Shown: positions 13,147-25,101, counted from the first letter of the stretch. The stretch is DNA of 64,000 bases from Bilabrum cf. latius (GCA_965178125.1 OZ237771.1:541205-605204); one strand, 5' to 3'. Numbers and translations are program-made. The notes: generated from the sequence alone by a model not told the origin.

Positions 13147-16100
13147 ATGGGTTGCGGGCAGTCCTTAGATCAGTCTCAGCATGAACCTGCAAGGCGATCA
13201 GAAAGAAACAACGATAGTGACGTAGTCCTCCTGCAGTAGCCGGCGAACGTCCTGCGGTACGTACGCCACGATGAACGTGGCGTATCCGGTGGGACGTTCA
13301 TCGTAGACCGGACACAAGGAGTGAGGCATACCAAAGGATGGTGTGACTCCGACTCTCATTATTCTCATCTTCCTGCGGTCTTCAAGTTTCTTTGCACGTA
13401 TCTCAGACGCAGAGTGCTGCGCTTCTCGAGTTGGGCGCACACCGTCAAGGAGTCGAAAAACCATGCACCATCTTCGCCATAAATCGCGACATGTAGCACA
13501 AAGATACCATATCGAGTTAGAATATCATTTCAAGGTGGAAAACGGTGGTATCCTGCGTGTAGAAGTGAGATTCTGTCATTTGCAAGTCACAGTGACGAGG
13601 CAAGCTACCCTCACGTCACGTCAGCTTTACAACCGTTCAAGGAGTCATTCGCACCTCGCAGAATCCCTTCGTCGGAACCTAGCATATTGCCTACGGAGGT
13701 ACTTGTGGCAGACCCTGCGTCACCTCAAGGGCTGGCCCAGCACAGTCCAGAAAACCAAGCCATAGCGGTGCTGTCGGATGGAGGGCTCACAGTAAGTCAG
13801 CTCCTGCAAGCCACAGGGCCCCTGGCAGAGGTAAAGGCCCGGTCCATGGCATGTCGAGTGCTCGTGGCACTCACTCGCCTGCAGGAAATCACGGGCCGCA
13901 GATGGCACTCCCAGGTGGCCCCATGCTCAGTGCACGCGAGCGCATCCAGCGGATTCAGACTGAGGCCATTCATAGGGACAGAAACAGCGCTCGAGGCAGC
14001 TACACGTGACCCTGAAGGCGGATCTTCGCGAGGCTCCATGGCACTCTACCGCTCCCACATGGCCCCCGAGCTGGCGGCGAGCGTCCTCGGCGGTGGGGGG
14101 GCCCACACGACACTGTCCCCGGGGTTTGTGCAAGACTGCTTCAGCCTGGGTATGCTGCTGTTCAATGCGCTCACTGGAGAGATGCCCTGGAGTACGGGAA
14201 TGTGGGCACTGGCTGCACTGCACGATGGTGCGACTGTCCTGCGCTCCTGGGCCGAGAGGCGCCTGAGAGCTGGGGGGCCGAGGGCGAGGGCGAGGGCGAG
14301 GGCGGTGCGGATGGACGGCGGTAAAAGACTGCCCACCGTGACTGAGCTGGTGGGCTAGATCCAATATACTGCGGTGCTATCGAGTGAGTTTGGGTTTGAC
14401 GTCGATGCAGGGCCACAGTCCAGGCTTCCTCACGAGCAGGGGGGTGGGGAGGAAGCCGAGAGGGCGCACATGGCCGGCCAGACTGGGGTGCATGTGATGA
14501 GTCGAATCTCGGAGCAGTCTCCAAGCCAAAGGGCAAGTCGGGTGTCCGTTAATTTCAAGAGAAGCCAGGTATCCGATGTGCCCGGGCTAGTATCTGATGG
14601 CAGTGAGCACTCGAGCGGGGAAGAGCCGGAGGTAGGATCTGTGATTCTTGGAGATGCGGGTGAGGCAGCATCCCTTGTGGGTGGGCCCTCGGGCGATGGT
14701 CCTGGTCTGTAGCACCGCGACTCGAGGGGAAGCATGGGCAGCGTGGGGTCATTCGCATCTGTCAAGCTGATGAGGCCCGTGGGCGGGTCTAGGGGTAGAA
14801 TTGGGGAGGAGAGGCAGGAGCAAGGCGTAGAGGATGGGCGGGATATGGACGCATAGAGCGAGTCGAGCGGGGAAGAGCCGGAGGTAGGATCTGTGATTCT
14901 TGGAGATGCGGGTGAGGCAGCATCCCTTGTGGGTGGGCCCTCGGGCGATGGTCCTGGTCTGTAGCACCGCGACTCGAGGGGAAGCATGGGCAGCGTGGGG
15001 TCATTCGCATCTGTCAAGCTGATGCGGCCCGTGGGCGGGTCTAGGGGTAGAATTGGGGAGGAGAGGCAGGAGCAAGGCGTAGAGGATGGGCGGGATATGG
15101 ACGCATAGAGCGAGTCGAGCGGGGAAGAGCCGGAGGTAGGATCTGTGATTCTTGGAGATGCGGGTGAGGCAGCATCCCTTGTGGGTGGGCCCTCGGGCGA
15201 TGGTCCTGGTCTGTAGCACCGCGACTCGAGGGGAAGCATGGGCAGCGTGGGGTCATTCGCATCTGTCAAGCTGATGCGGCCCGTGGGCGGGTCTAGGGGT
15301 AGAATTGGGGAGGAGAGGCAGGAGCAAGGCGTAGAGGATGGGCGGGATATGGACGCATAGAGCGAGTCGAGCGGGGAAGAGCCGGAGGTAGGATCTGTGA
15401 TTCTTGGAGATGCGGGTGAGGCAGCATCCCTTGTGGGTGGGCCCTCGGGCGATGGTCCTGGTCTGTAGCACCGCGACTCGAGGGGAAGCATGGGCAGCGT
15501 GGGGTCATTCGCATCTGTCAAGCTGATGCGGCCCGTGGGCGGGTCTAGGGGTAGAATTGGGGAGGAGAGGCAGGAGCAAGGCGTAGAGGATGGGCGGGAT
15601 ATGGACGCATAGAGCGAGTCGAGCGGGGAAGAGCCGGAGGTAGGATCTGTGATTCTTGGAGATGCGGGTGAGGCAGCATCCCTTGTGGGTGGGCCCTCGG
15701 GCGATGGTCCTGGTCTGTAGCACCGCGACTCGAGGGGAAGCATGGGCAGCGTGGGGTCATTCGCATCTGTCAAGCTGATGCGGCCCGTGGGCGGGTCTAG
15801 GGGTAGAATTGGGGAGGAGAGGCAGGAGCAAGGCGTAGAGGATGGGCGGGATATGGACGCATAGAGCGAGTCGAGCGGGGAAGAGCCGGAGGTAGGATCT
15901 GTGATTCTTGGAGATGCGGGTGAGGCAGCATCAGTGGTGGGAGCTGAAGAGGGTCGTTCTGTCTTAACAATGGGTGGCCCCAGCCTAGAGTCTCCCGCCG
16001 GATCAGTCAAGCTCATGTTGCCTCCAGCAGCCGGGCGCCTGTCTCGGCCCCGGAAGAAGCCCGCATGGGAGGTTGCAGCAGCAGAGGCCCGCAACAGGCT

Positions 16101-16683
16101 TGCCAGCTCGGCTGTGCAGATGGAAGACGAGAGCGAGGCCAATGGCGAGATACCGCGTGGGGGGGCAGGCATGGATGCGGAGGCCGGCATGGACATGGAG
16201 GTGGCGCGGGGGTCCAGAGGACTGGGAGGAAGTGGGAGGGCAAGCATGCCTCGGGCCCCCGAGGGACCGGCTGAGGGGCTGGCCTCTGGTGCTGCAGCTA
16301 GGAGGGGGGTGCGAGTGCACTCGTACCGGGGAGGGGTGGGTGCTACTCCAGCCGTGAGCCGCGGCCTATCGCTTGAGTCGCACGGGATGCGCGTGGGTGC
16401 ACTGACCCCTGCCCACTCGCTGATGGTGAGTCGGACCATGAGCACGAGGAGCCCGAGGGGGGGGGCAGAGGGGGGGGGTACAGTGGCAGTGGGGCTAATG
16501 CATGGAGAGGTGCGGCCGAATGTGGCGGCGTGGGACAGGCTGGAGAGGACGTGCAGCAAGGAGTGCGTCAGTTTTGTGTGCCAGCTTCTCATCGGGGATC
16601 CCATCGCGAGGCTGGGCTGTGGGGGCATCAACGAGGTCCTGCAGCACGAGTGGCTGCAAGACGTGGATGCATGGGAGATATGA
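13147..16683 (+). CDS. AGC-type pseudokinase with N-terminal MGCG and long repeat insert
   Basis: Proposed exons are 13147-13320, 13413-13564 and 13662-16683, with introns of 92 and 97 bp (GTGAGG and GTGAGA donors) and matching phases. TAG is read as Gln at 13237, 13494, 13518, 13560 and 14356, and ten more times in the repeats. The stop is TGA. The protein starts MGCGQS, a predicted N-myristoylation and palmitoylation signal. Kinase parts in order: beta3-like CTIFAINRDM (Asn where the ATP-binding Lys should be), LQATGPLAEVKARSMACRVL (alpha-E region), a degenerate catalytic loop WHSQVAPCSVHA (no HRD, no DFG), YRSHMAPELA (APE motif), DCFSLGMLLFNALTGEMPW, and at the C-terminus LLIGDPIARLGCGGINEVLQ. 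The catalytic residues are missing, so it is probably inactive. About 640 residues, including five copies of an 84-residue repeat, separate subdomains IX and XI. Exons 1 and 2 are inferred from splice signals. Confidence 0.75.
14611..15932 (+). repeat. 252-bp tandem repeat inside the pseudokinase (about 5 copies)
   Basis: A 252-bp unit (84 codons, in frame) is repeated about five times with almost no change; one A/C difference is visible in the first copy (ATGAGG against ATGCGG). Each unit contains two in-frame TAGs, at 14710, 14854 and every 252 bp after. Landmarks of the encoded repeat are SESSGEEPEVGSVILGDAGE, HRDSRGSMGSVGSFASVKLM and EERQEQGVEDGRDMDA. The near-identity points to recent expansion or homogenisation. 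Confidence 0.95.
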
Positions 16684-16969
16684 CTGGACCTTTGGTACTG
16701 CACGAAGCTCGCGTTTCGCATATTGCAACCAGCCAGCAAATGCCAAGCAAATATCGAAGATGACGCACAAAAGACGGTATCGTACACAGCGAAGATGCAG
16801 TGTGGGAAACTACCAGACGTGCTGCGTCCGAAGGCTATACGTTGTGTTACTATTGAACTAGAAAATTGAAAGCCTTTTGGGACAATTACACTGGGATCGA
16901 CAACTCTCATAGCACACAGCAAGCAGGAAGAGACACGTCCCCAGCTGCCTGTTCCTGGCTTGAACTTGC

Positions 16970-18073
16970 ATGCGAAGCAGTGCTGCCAGTGCAGCATGCA
17001 GCAAATCTCTTGCTCGAGTTGCAGCAAAGAGAAGGGATGCGCGGCATAGAGGAGAACTCCTCGAAAAGCGGGTGGCGTTGCTCTTCACTCGCCTGGGATA
17101 CTGGAATGTTCGACGTAACGTTCGTGTGAAGGACAACTTTGGCAACTGGAGCGAAGTGGACGTAGTTGCTGGTGCGATTCCATGGCTGCGCGTGTACGTG
17201 GAATGCAAGGCTCATTCGCCGCATCGACCAATCCAGTTGTAGCAAGTTGCGAAGTTCAAAGAAGTGCTCCGGTTGCTGGGCATTCCGATTCGCAGGGGAC
17301 TTGTGGTCGGCACGGCCAGGTTTAGTCCTAGATGTTCATCTGTTGGATTGTAGCTATGGACAGAATCTGACCTGGAGAGCTGGGAGCACCGGGCAGACAG
17401 GCTGCAGAACATAGTTCGGGCGCCCAAATGGCTGCTCCTGCTGCTCGTCGTCCTCTGCACGATGGCCGAGTGGGCCGATGAAATTGGAGATGGATTAGAT
17501 CACGGAGTCGAGGTTCTTAGAGCAGCCGCCCCCGGACAGGACGTAGAGCGCTCCTGGTGGGAGACAGGGGCGCGGGCGGCTAGCGAGACGGTACGGCGGG
17601 CGGGAGCGTGGAGCCGCTCTGCCGTGAGAAGGGGGCTGCGGGTGGGAGCTGAGGCCCTGCCTGGCGGGGAGAAGGCATTGGATCGGATCAGCAAGGCGCT
17701 TGATGCGCTCAAAGAGGCCCTTGGGCTGCGTGTGGCGGGGGCTGGTGATGACGGGGGCAAGGGGGGCTCGCTGGGGGTTCTGGGTGAGGCTGTGGAGCGG
17801 GCGGATCTGGAGGCCCGACAGGGCCTGGCTGTGCTGCAGGCGGTGCTGGAGCAATTTACGCAATGGAGATAGGGTAATGGGGGCGACGGTGGTGGATATG
17901 AGAGGGGCTATGATGGAGTTGATCGGGGGGATGTCCGGGAAGCTGCCGGTGGGCAGAAGACATCGCCAGGACCAGGACCAGGACCAGGGGAGGGGGCGGG
18001 AGGGCTTGACATGGACATGGGTAGAGCCGATGATTGCAACAGCGGGGCAGAGTGCGATAGGGGAAGATGTTAA
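16970..18073 (+). CDS. PD-(D/E)XK nuclease-like (Mrr/RecB-type) protein with a membrane segment
   Basis: ATG 16970 to TAA 18071-18073 gives 367 residues with TAG as Gln at 17240, 17351 and 17870. The N-terminus is Ala/Ser/Arg-rich, like a mitochondrial presequence. GELLEKRVALLFTRLGY at residues 28-44 is followed by SEVDVVAG (Asp64) and VYVECKA (Glu78, Lys80). This is the D...ExK layout of restriction-endonuclease-like folds, followed by the helix QVAKFKEVLRLLGI. The TAG at residue 91 lies inside this domain (PIQL-Q-QVAKF). A hydrophobic segment KWLLLLLVVLC lies near residue 152. The rest is a helical, acidic, low-complexity tail. The family is inferred from motifs only; a mitochondrial DNA-related role is possible but unproven. 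If UAA were sense, the frame would end at TGA 18104-18106. Confidence 0.72.
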
Positions 18074-18581
18074 CATCAATCTGTCTGTTTTGTGCGACCC
18101 ATCTGAATTCAAGGCAGCTGCAACCCAAGCAAAGCATGCTTGCACGAAAGTTGGTCCATTCGTCACATGATGAGCACCCGTGATGACTTGGCCGAAAATC
18201 CAGAAACGCTGCTCCACGTCACACGTACACTTCAGCAGTATCGGACTCGTTTCTGTCGCATCTAGCATCGGCATTAAATTCGTATTGATTTTGTATTGAA
18301 TCCATCTAATGGTGCTCCCAAACTGTGTCTCTCATGCGTGTGGGGCAGTATTTGCAGTGGCTGCCACCTGTGGACTGGTCTGGTTCGGACTCCACGCTTA
18401 CTACTAGGACAGAATGAGTGAGCATAGCCACTCCATGCCAATATCTCTACCACTTTTATAATCTGGCTCCGGCCAATGGGGGGTTTTATGCCTTATTGAA
18501 GCTTGCACTTACACCTGAATCCTAGTTTTTTTAACCGCAGCAACATGGCTCGGCTTTGCCGCAACATGTGCTCTTTTCGCA
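18074..18581. other. Intergenic region, about 500 bp
   Basis: The region is AT-richer than the flanking genes, with no convincing coding frame on either strand. It lies between the TAA end of the nuclease-like gene and the proposed ATG of the RING gene, both on the plus strand. It should contain a terminator and a promoter, but I can define neither. Confidence 0.5.
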
Positions 18582-19955
18582 ATGTGTACGACGTGGCTTA
18601 TATTGGTTTGGTTTCAATAGGCTGAGTCTCGTGGTGTATCACCGTGCTGCTGCTCCACGGGCGAATCAAAGGCAAAAGTAGTCCCGCGTCAGCCAGTGTC
18701 AGCGCCCTCAGCAACTAGTGGCCGCGGTCGCATCGGGCTGGCAGGGCCCACGGATCAGATGCATAGCCCCCAGGAAGCTTCATCATCGTCGATTTCGACC
18801 ATATCTAATCTCTCCACCGATTTGGCTGGCGAAATCGAGCTGTTGAATGGACGGCAGCAGCCAGTCCGAGTGCAATGGCAAGGTGCCAGCCCCGGGGCGG
18901 CGTTCGGCTGGGCTAATGCCAGCAACCTGCATGCGAGCAGATATAGAACTCGTACTGGTGAAAGTTACCCCGGCTAGTCCGTCCATGCACCTTCGAACGG
19001 CAGTTTGAATGCTGTAGCAGCCTCCTCCGTTTCTGTGGCTGCCTCGGCTCCTCGACAGGCGCCTGCCAGTGGCGATGCAACCACGGTGAATGATAGACGT
19101 ACCGGGGGTGCGTATGCACCCGCTAGAGTGTCAGGCGGCGGTAGTCCCCAGCCCCAGCATCGCAAGGACCAGGACCAGGGCCGGCGCATTGCCCAACCAG
19201 CGGACCCACGCTCACCCACTTCCTCCACCTAGACATCGCTATCATCAGCGGCTAGTGTCTGGGCGAACAGCATCGAAGAACAAGGTGACCCACGCAAGGA
19301 TCGTGCGGCAGGCCGAAGCCCCTGCCCCCCTGTTCCGCTGCCAGCCCTCCCCTCGGTGGATGGCAGGTCCAAAAAGGAGCAGGACCAACGGGAGGGGGGA
19401 GCGACTGGCAGGAACTCCGTATCCGGCCGGGCCGGTGACGAGGTGCAGCGCACGAGCGTGCACCGCGTGCAAATCCAGGTGCGGCGCGCCGCTCGGGACC
19501 GGGACGGCCGGCGACTAGGGGTGCCCGCCCGGGTGCGAGCGGCCTTCGCGCGAAGGTTCGTCGACGAAGCGGCGGTGTGGGGGCAGGAGGTGCCCCGCGG
19601 AGGAGGGCAGATGGCGGGGTCCTCGCTGGAGGAGTGCGCCATATGTCTTGAAGGGTATGGCGCTGGTTGTTCGGCGTGCGAGCACAACCACGAGAGTCAT
19701 GGGTGTAGCGCAGATGCAGCATCTGGCGGGGCGGCAGGTGAGAGCCGGAAGGGAGGATGCGAGGAGGGAAGGAGTCGGTTGGTGGTGCGACTTCCACTCT
19801 GCGGACATGCCTTCCACCACGAGTGCCTGGACGGGTGGATGGCGAGGCACACAACATGCCCCCTTTGCAAGGCCGAGCACGGCGGGCTCAAGACCGCAGC
19901 TGACGTGCAAGCCCAGAGTGCTGTGGGCCACTGCGTGGTGGTTCGTAGGATGTAA
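18582..19955 (+). CDS. RING-H2 finger protein, probable E3 ubiquitin ligase
   Basis: One frame from ATG 18582 to TAA 19953-19955 (457 residues) has TAG as Gln at 18618, 18975 and 19230. A C-terminal RING-H2 finger starts at about residue 353: CAIC, then CGHAFHHEC, then CPLC. The Cys-His-His-Cys core is correct for an E2-binding RING. Between the second and third zinc ligands there is an unusual insert of about 43 residues that itself contains five Cys and two His. Upstream is a Ser/Ala/Gln-rich region with no recognised domain or clear membrane segment, and a basic segment (VQIQVRRAARDRDGRR) just before the RING. The start is uncertain; the frame is open around 18582 and no nearby stop fixes it. 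Confidence 0.8.
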
Positions 19956-20327
19956 CTCGATCTGAATGTAGACCCTGGCGTCCTCTGTGCAGACTACCCC
20001 TAATCACTAAAATCAATCGTCATCATCACCTCGAGCGTCTCGGACCCACTCACCGAGACTTGAGCTCACTCAAGATGGTTCAGAAACACCTGTGCCCCGC
20101 CGTAGTAGTTCCTAAAAACGCGGCGGCGCTAGCCACAGCACTTGCCTCTGCCTCCACTGCTTGATGCCAGTCTTCGAGTACCACAACAGTGCACTGCAAC
20201 TTCGGCGATAAAAACACCGCCGGCGCCGCCGGCGAGGCATTTGCGACCAAATATGCGACCTCGTGCGAAAATCGGTTCGCGCTGCGTCTGACACTTGTTG
20301 CTACTGCACCACGACTTCACGAAAGCG
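19956..20327. other. Intergenic region, 372 bp
   Basis: No supported gene lies between the RING gene and the next ATG (MGCGSS). Both neighbours are on the plus strand, so the promoter of the kinase gene should lie here. Confidence 0.5.
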
Positions 20328-23300
20328 ATGGGGTGTGGAAGTTCAAGCTTGGCAGACGATACTACTATTGAGCAGCCTCGCCCGGACTATGATGCTCTCT
20401 CTCGCATACCCGGCTCAGGAGAGCAACGAACGTCGGGAAGGGATTCAATGCTAGCAAAAATAGACATCGAACTCAACGAGTCATTTTCAGTTGGGCTTAT
20501 CTCGTGCATGTCGGGCGCATTTCCTCATATCTGCATATCTGGCCCCTCCTCTGGCAATGGACAAGCTGAAATCCCGTCTGCGGTCGTGGTCACCATCCGA
20601 GTGTTGGAGCGCCTCGGGCGAGAAGCATGGCCGACCGCCAGCCCTTCGAAGTTCTCGCTGAACTCCTTGGGGTTTACGTAGCGATCATTTTACTTAATTC
20701 GCCGCCGCCTTTTGCTCGTAACCGCCGGGTGAGGCTTCCCTCCAATGGCTCAGTGCAATCAGGGAATCAATGCTCGGTCCCTTCGAATCCGTCCCTGCTG
20801 GCTCGTTTGTAACCAAATTTCGCAGGCTTCTTTTGGCCCAAGCAGCAGCAAGTGGTTGTAGGGTCACATCTGATGGCTTTATGCCTGTGCTGGACCCAGG
20901 TACTGGCATCGCCAATGAGATCCGAGACGATGACGGCGGTGCACAAGCGAGCGCTGTTAGTCACGGCAGCGGCGGAAAGCAATCGCAAAATGCAGACAAT
21001 GGAGCTTCTAGAAAGTATACACACAGTCAGAGCGGTCAATCATTGACTTCAGAAGGTGGAGCGCTCTTCGAGTGGAGAATCCGCAGCCTACTGTAGACCT
21101 CCAGGAGGATTCGCAACTACGTGTGGCAGCGGCGCGCCTACGAGAAGCACGTGATCCGCAGGCGCAAACAACAGTAGAACGGATCACTGCAGGCCTCGGT
21201 GGACGAGTCCCTGGCGGGCGCCATGGGCATGATGTCTCCTGGCTCGCTGGAGGGATGCGAGTGGCTGCACACGGTGAGTGAGCAGGCCGTGGAGGTGGTG
21301 GCAGCCATCCGGGGGGCTCTGCTGGAGCACTCGGGGCATATGGCCGGCGGAGTGCAGCTTCACTCTGAGGCCGCTGGGGCTGGGGGAGATTATGCCTCTG
21401 AGGGCCGGCAGTCACTCGCTGGTGCACTGTCTCACCTGCAGCTGTACCCTCCATTTGCGAGGGGTGGCATCGGCAAGATGGTCTTGGGGCAGGACAAGGG
21501 CACGGGGCAGGTGCTCGCGCTCAAGGTCATGTCCCGGAAGGCCATGGACAAGCAGAAGATGAGGGGCAGGGTGCTGCAGGAGCAACGGCTCGCCAGTTTG
21601 CTTGCTTCGGACGGGATGCCCTGCTTCGTGCAGATGCACAAGTTCGTGCGGTCCCGCAATGCCGCGGTGATGGCCATGAGTTTCATGCCCGGGGGGGACC
21701 TGTATTCCCTGCTGGCAGGAGTGGGCAGGCTCTCAGAGGACAAGGCGGCCCCTCTGGTGGCGATGATGCTGTTGTGTGTGAGGGCCATGCACCGGCTGGG
21801 GGTGGCGCACAGAGACCTCAAGCCGGACAACTTCGTGATCGACAGGAGGGGGCACCTGCGGGTGATCGACTTTGGGCTGGCGGCCGATGAGCTGGAGATG
21901 CTGGGTCAGAGAACAAAGCACCAGCCGAGGTCGGTAAGGGAGAGGGAGAGCAAACTGGAGGAACAGCGCAAGAAGGATGAGAAGAAGCAGAGATATAAGC
22001 AGGCTAAGCAAACGCTGAAGCATCTGCAGCAAGGACAGGGTCAAGGTCAAGCAGCCGCAGGAGATGCAGCAGAAGCAGCTGGTGCCTTTCTCCAAGATGC
22101 GCTGCCTCCCCCCCCGTCCTCCACTTCCTCCAGGGGGGGCGATGCTTCGGACACAACCCCCACGGGCCTCCTGGGCACGCAGCCTCCCAGCGAGGTGCAT
22201 CCAGAGGGCAGCAAGAGGAGGATCAAGAGCGGCACCTTGGCCTCTGGTGGGCCCTCCTCGGGGGCAGGAGCAGGGAAGCAGGATGCCCCTGTAACCGGCG
22301 GGCTGCAGTTGCTGGAGGGGGGGGACCCGGAGTCGAAACGGAGATCAGACAGGCGGGGCAGGGGTCGCGGCGATGAAGGTGTGGGGGCATCTGCCCTGGG
22401 TCTGGACCAGGAGCAGGGAATCCGGCGCGGGGGAGATGAGCGGCGCAGCGACACGGGGCTCGGTGTGGGGGCCAGGGGATATGGGCTCCTTGGATCAGGG
22501 CTAGCAAGTGACTCGAGCAAGGGTCGGGCTGCTGCTCGCCGGGCTATCAGGGTGGTGCAGCCCATGCCCAAGCTGGACGGGCAGGGCACGACCATGATGC
22601 TGCAGGCCGAGTCCAGGCGGCTAGTGCGACTCAAGGGGCAGACTGCTCCCGGCACTGGGAGCAGCTCTTCTTCGCCCGACAGCGGGGGGACATCCGCGGG
22701 AGTGATGGTATCTGCCGGGACCCGAAATGACGCTGAGTCGAGGCCCGCTGTGGTGGGGGTGCTGCCCGGGCAGGTTGACCCCACCATGGGGGGTGCACCT
22801 CGCAACCCGGGGGGTCGCCCCCCTGCCTCCCGGGGCTCTGTGAGCGACCGGCAGCGCGAGCACTTCCAGCGGCCCGCGCTGGTGGTGACCTCCACATCGG
22901 TGGGACCTGACTCGAGCGGTTTGTAGGTCCCAGCTGGGGACAGCGGGGGCAACGCTGACCGCGTGCACAGCCGCGTGCACAGCGTCAGGGATGGTGACGG
23001 AGACGAGCGGGACGAGGACGGTCGCACCACAGCCGTGGGCCAGCCGGGCATGCTACAGACGGGGCAGTTCTCCACCGTCCGAGAAGAGGACGTGGACCTC
23101 TTGATGAGAGGGAGGCGATCTGGGGCACACTCGGGGTCTGCCTCTGGGTCCGGGACCAAGTCGAGCACCAGCTCTGAGGGTAGGAGGGGGAGGAGGGGGC
23201 ATGCCGCTGGGGGTGCAGGCAGCAGCGGAGAGGCGCCCTCGAGCCCCGTTGCTGCCGGTGCCGTTCCATCCCCGAGCGGGCTGCAGTCGCTGCGGCCTGC

Positions 23301-25101
23301 TGGGCTGCAGGTAGACACGGCGGGTGCCATGCGGCACGCAGGGGTGGAGCCCCAGCCCGTGCTGCAGATGCAGCACGAGGTCGAGCAGCCAATGGGGGCG
23401 GGTCAGGGACGCGCCCTGGGCCAAGCCTCTGCACCTGGAGGCGTGCAGACTGCCGGTGGGAAGGCCACCACTTCGCCCGCAGCGGTTGCACGCAGAGAAG
23501 GTTTCTCCAATGAGAGGGCCGCTGCCGAGGGGTAGGGTGCTGCTGGAGGGGGGATTCGCATGAGGCAGCGCTTGGTGGACCGGGGCCAGCGTGCGAGAGT
23601 AAAGATGAGAAGGAGGTCTTCGCCCGGGCCTAACACCCCCTCTATCGGATAGGGCAAGTTCCAGGGTGTGCGGGGTGCAGCGCATGGTGGTGTGGCAGAT
23701 GCCGAGGCGACAGCAGGTGCAGCTGATGCTGATCACGGCAAGGAGATGTCCACATCTGCTTGGGCCCGGCAGGGAGGCATGCTAGGAGATACGAACTACA
23801 AGAATGACCCCGAGAACGGCGCCGGGTAGACGGGCGAGTCCAGCGGGCGGATGGCGTCGCTGCCCACCCCCAAGCGGCCCCCGGTGCCCCCTCCATTCCT
23901 GAGGTACTCGCAGGTGGGCACCCGGTCCTATCTGGCACCCGAGACGATCGAGGGGGAGGGACATGGGTATGCCTGCGACTACTGGAGCGTGGGTGTGATC
24001 CTATTCGAGTCGCTCCTGGGCTACCTGCCATTCACAGACCGACGGTCTACCCAGGTGACTTTCAGGAACATCCTGGCGGGCCGCATCCGGTGGCCCAGGC
24101 GGCAATCATCCTGGCCCAGCGAGGACGCGGTGGATCTGATCGAGGGCCTGCTGCACGTGGACCCAGACGAGAGGTACGGGGCCGGGGGGGGCGGGGGCAC
24201 CGGGGACGAGGCGGGAGAGGTGTCGGACCAGCGATGGAAGGACCTGCAGCAGCATCCGTACTTTGTGAACAACGGTGTGGACTGGTCCCGGCTGTACGTG
24301 GAAGATGGTCCGTTTGTTCCCCAGCCCAGTGGGGAACTAGACACTGGCTACTTCGAGGCTCCCAGCCGGCCCATCTCCAGCATTGACTACCAGGAGAGGC
24401 AGAAATCGGACAACGGACTGACGGTGGACTTCAGCAAGGGCAGAGGAGGTAAGAGCAGGGGTGCAGACGACCCCATGCCGGCTCTGCATGGCGCTGTGGA
24501 CGCCGCTTCCTCGGACCATTCGGCGGCCCCGCGTCCCGCCGTGCTGCACACCCTAGCGGGTGGCCCCGAGGCCAGCGCAGATGTGACGCTGCACTCGGGC
24601 AAGGGAGGGGGCAGCACCGGCACGACAGCCAACAAGAGCAAGCAAACCAGCGCAGGCGTACACATGCACGTGCAGGTGGGAGATGAGGGCCGCAGCGACT
24701 CGGGCGGCTCTGTGGGCGTGGACGGAGCCGAGTCTGGGGACGATGAGGATCTGGGGGGGCGAGGGCGCCTGGGGGGGGCGACGACTGCGCTGGGGCGAGT
24801 GGCACAGCAGCGGGGGCGCAAGGGCAAGGGCAAGGGCAAGGACAAGGACAATGGCAGATACAAGGACAGGCTCTATGCTGGAAAGGCGGATGGGGGGCTG
24901 AGGCAAGCGGCAGCAGCAAGCCGCAAAGGCCAAGGGAAAGGAAAGGGGAAGGGAAAAGGAAGGGGAGACCTCGAGGATTCTTCTTGGGGTGGCGATGACA
25001 GCGGCTTGTCGGGGTCTGGACTCAGCGAGGGGCCGTGGCGCATCGCACAGGCAATGCAGCGCAACCAAGACCGGAAGAGCGGCAAGCGGACCAGGTCGTG
25101 A
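20328..25101 (+). CDS. Greatwall/MAST-like AGC protein kinase, MGCG N-terminus, split by a large insert
   Basis: Exon 1 (20328-20728) and exon 2 (20826-25101, ending TGA) flank a 97-bp intron (GTGAGG to TTTCGCAG) with matching phase, giving about 1,558 residues. TAG is read as Gln at 20679, 21094, 21175, 22924, 23533, 23650 and 23827. The N-terminus MGCGSS predicts acylation and membrane anchoring. Kinase motifs: ARGGIGKMVLG (glycine loop), LALKVM (ATP-binding Lys), AHRDLKPDNFVI (near residue 462), VIDFGLA (near 482), then about 680 low-complexity residues before VGTRSYLAPETIEG (near 1165), DYWSVGVILFESLLGYLPF and HPYFVNNGVDWSRLY. FVPQPSGELDTGYFEA matches the C-tail of Greatwall, MAST and Rim15 kinases (FIPQPDDETDTSYFEA in MASTL). 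These kinases also carry a long insert between DFG and APE. Four TAGs lie in the insert, so the two kinase halves join only if UAG is read as sense. Catalytic residues look intact. Confidence 0.87.

Noticed and set aside
13480-13482. In-frame TAA in the pseudokinase if read without introns, which would suggest UAA is also sense
   Set aside because: Two introns with good GTGAGG/GTGAGA donors and CAG acceptors, sized like other introns here, move exon 2 into another frame. They remove the TAA and restore a kinase N-lobe-like segment.
14430-17027. 865-codon minus-strand ORF over the 252-bp repeats
   Set aside because: It is the antisense of the pseudokinase gene and stays open because the repeats and codon bias lack stops on that strand. 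The plus frame has kinase motifs; the minus frame has none.
20729-20762. 34-bp intron in the Greatwall-like kinase gene
   Set aside because: It is far shorter than the other introns (92-160 bp). The acceptor at 20825 gives a 97-bp intron with the same phase.
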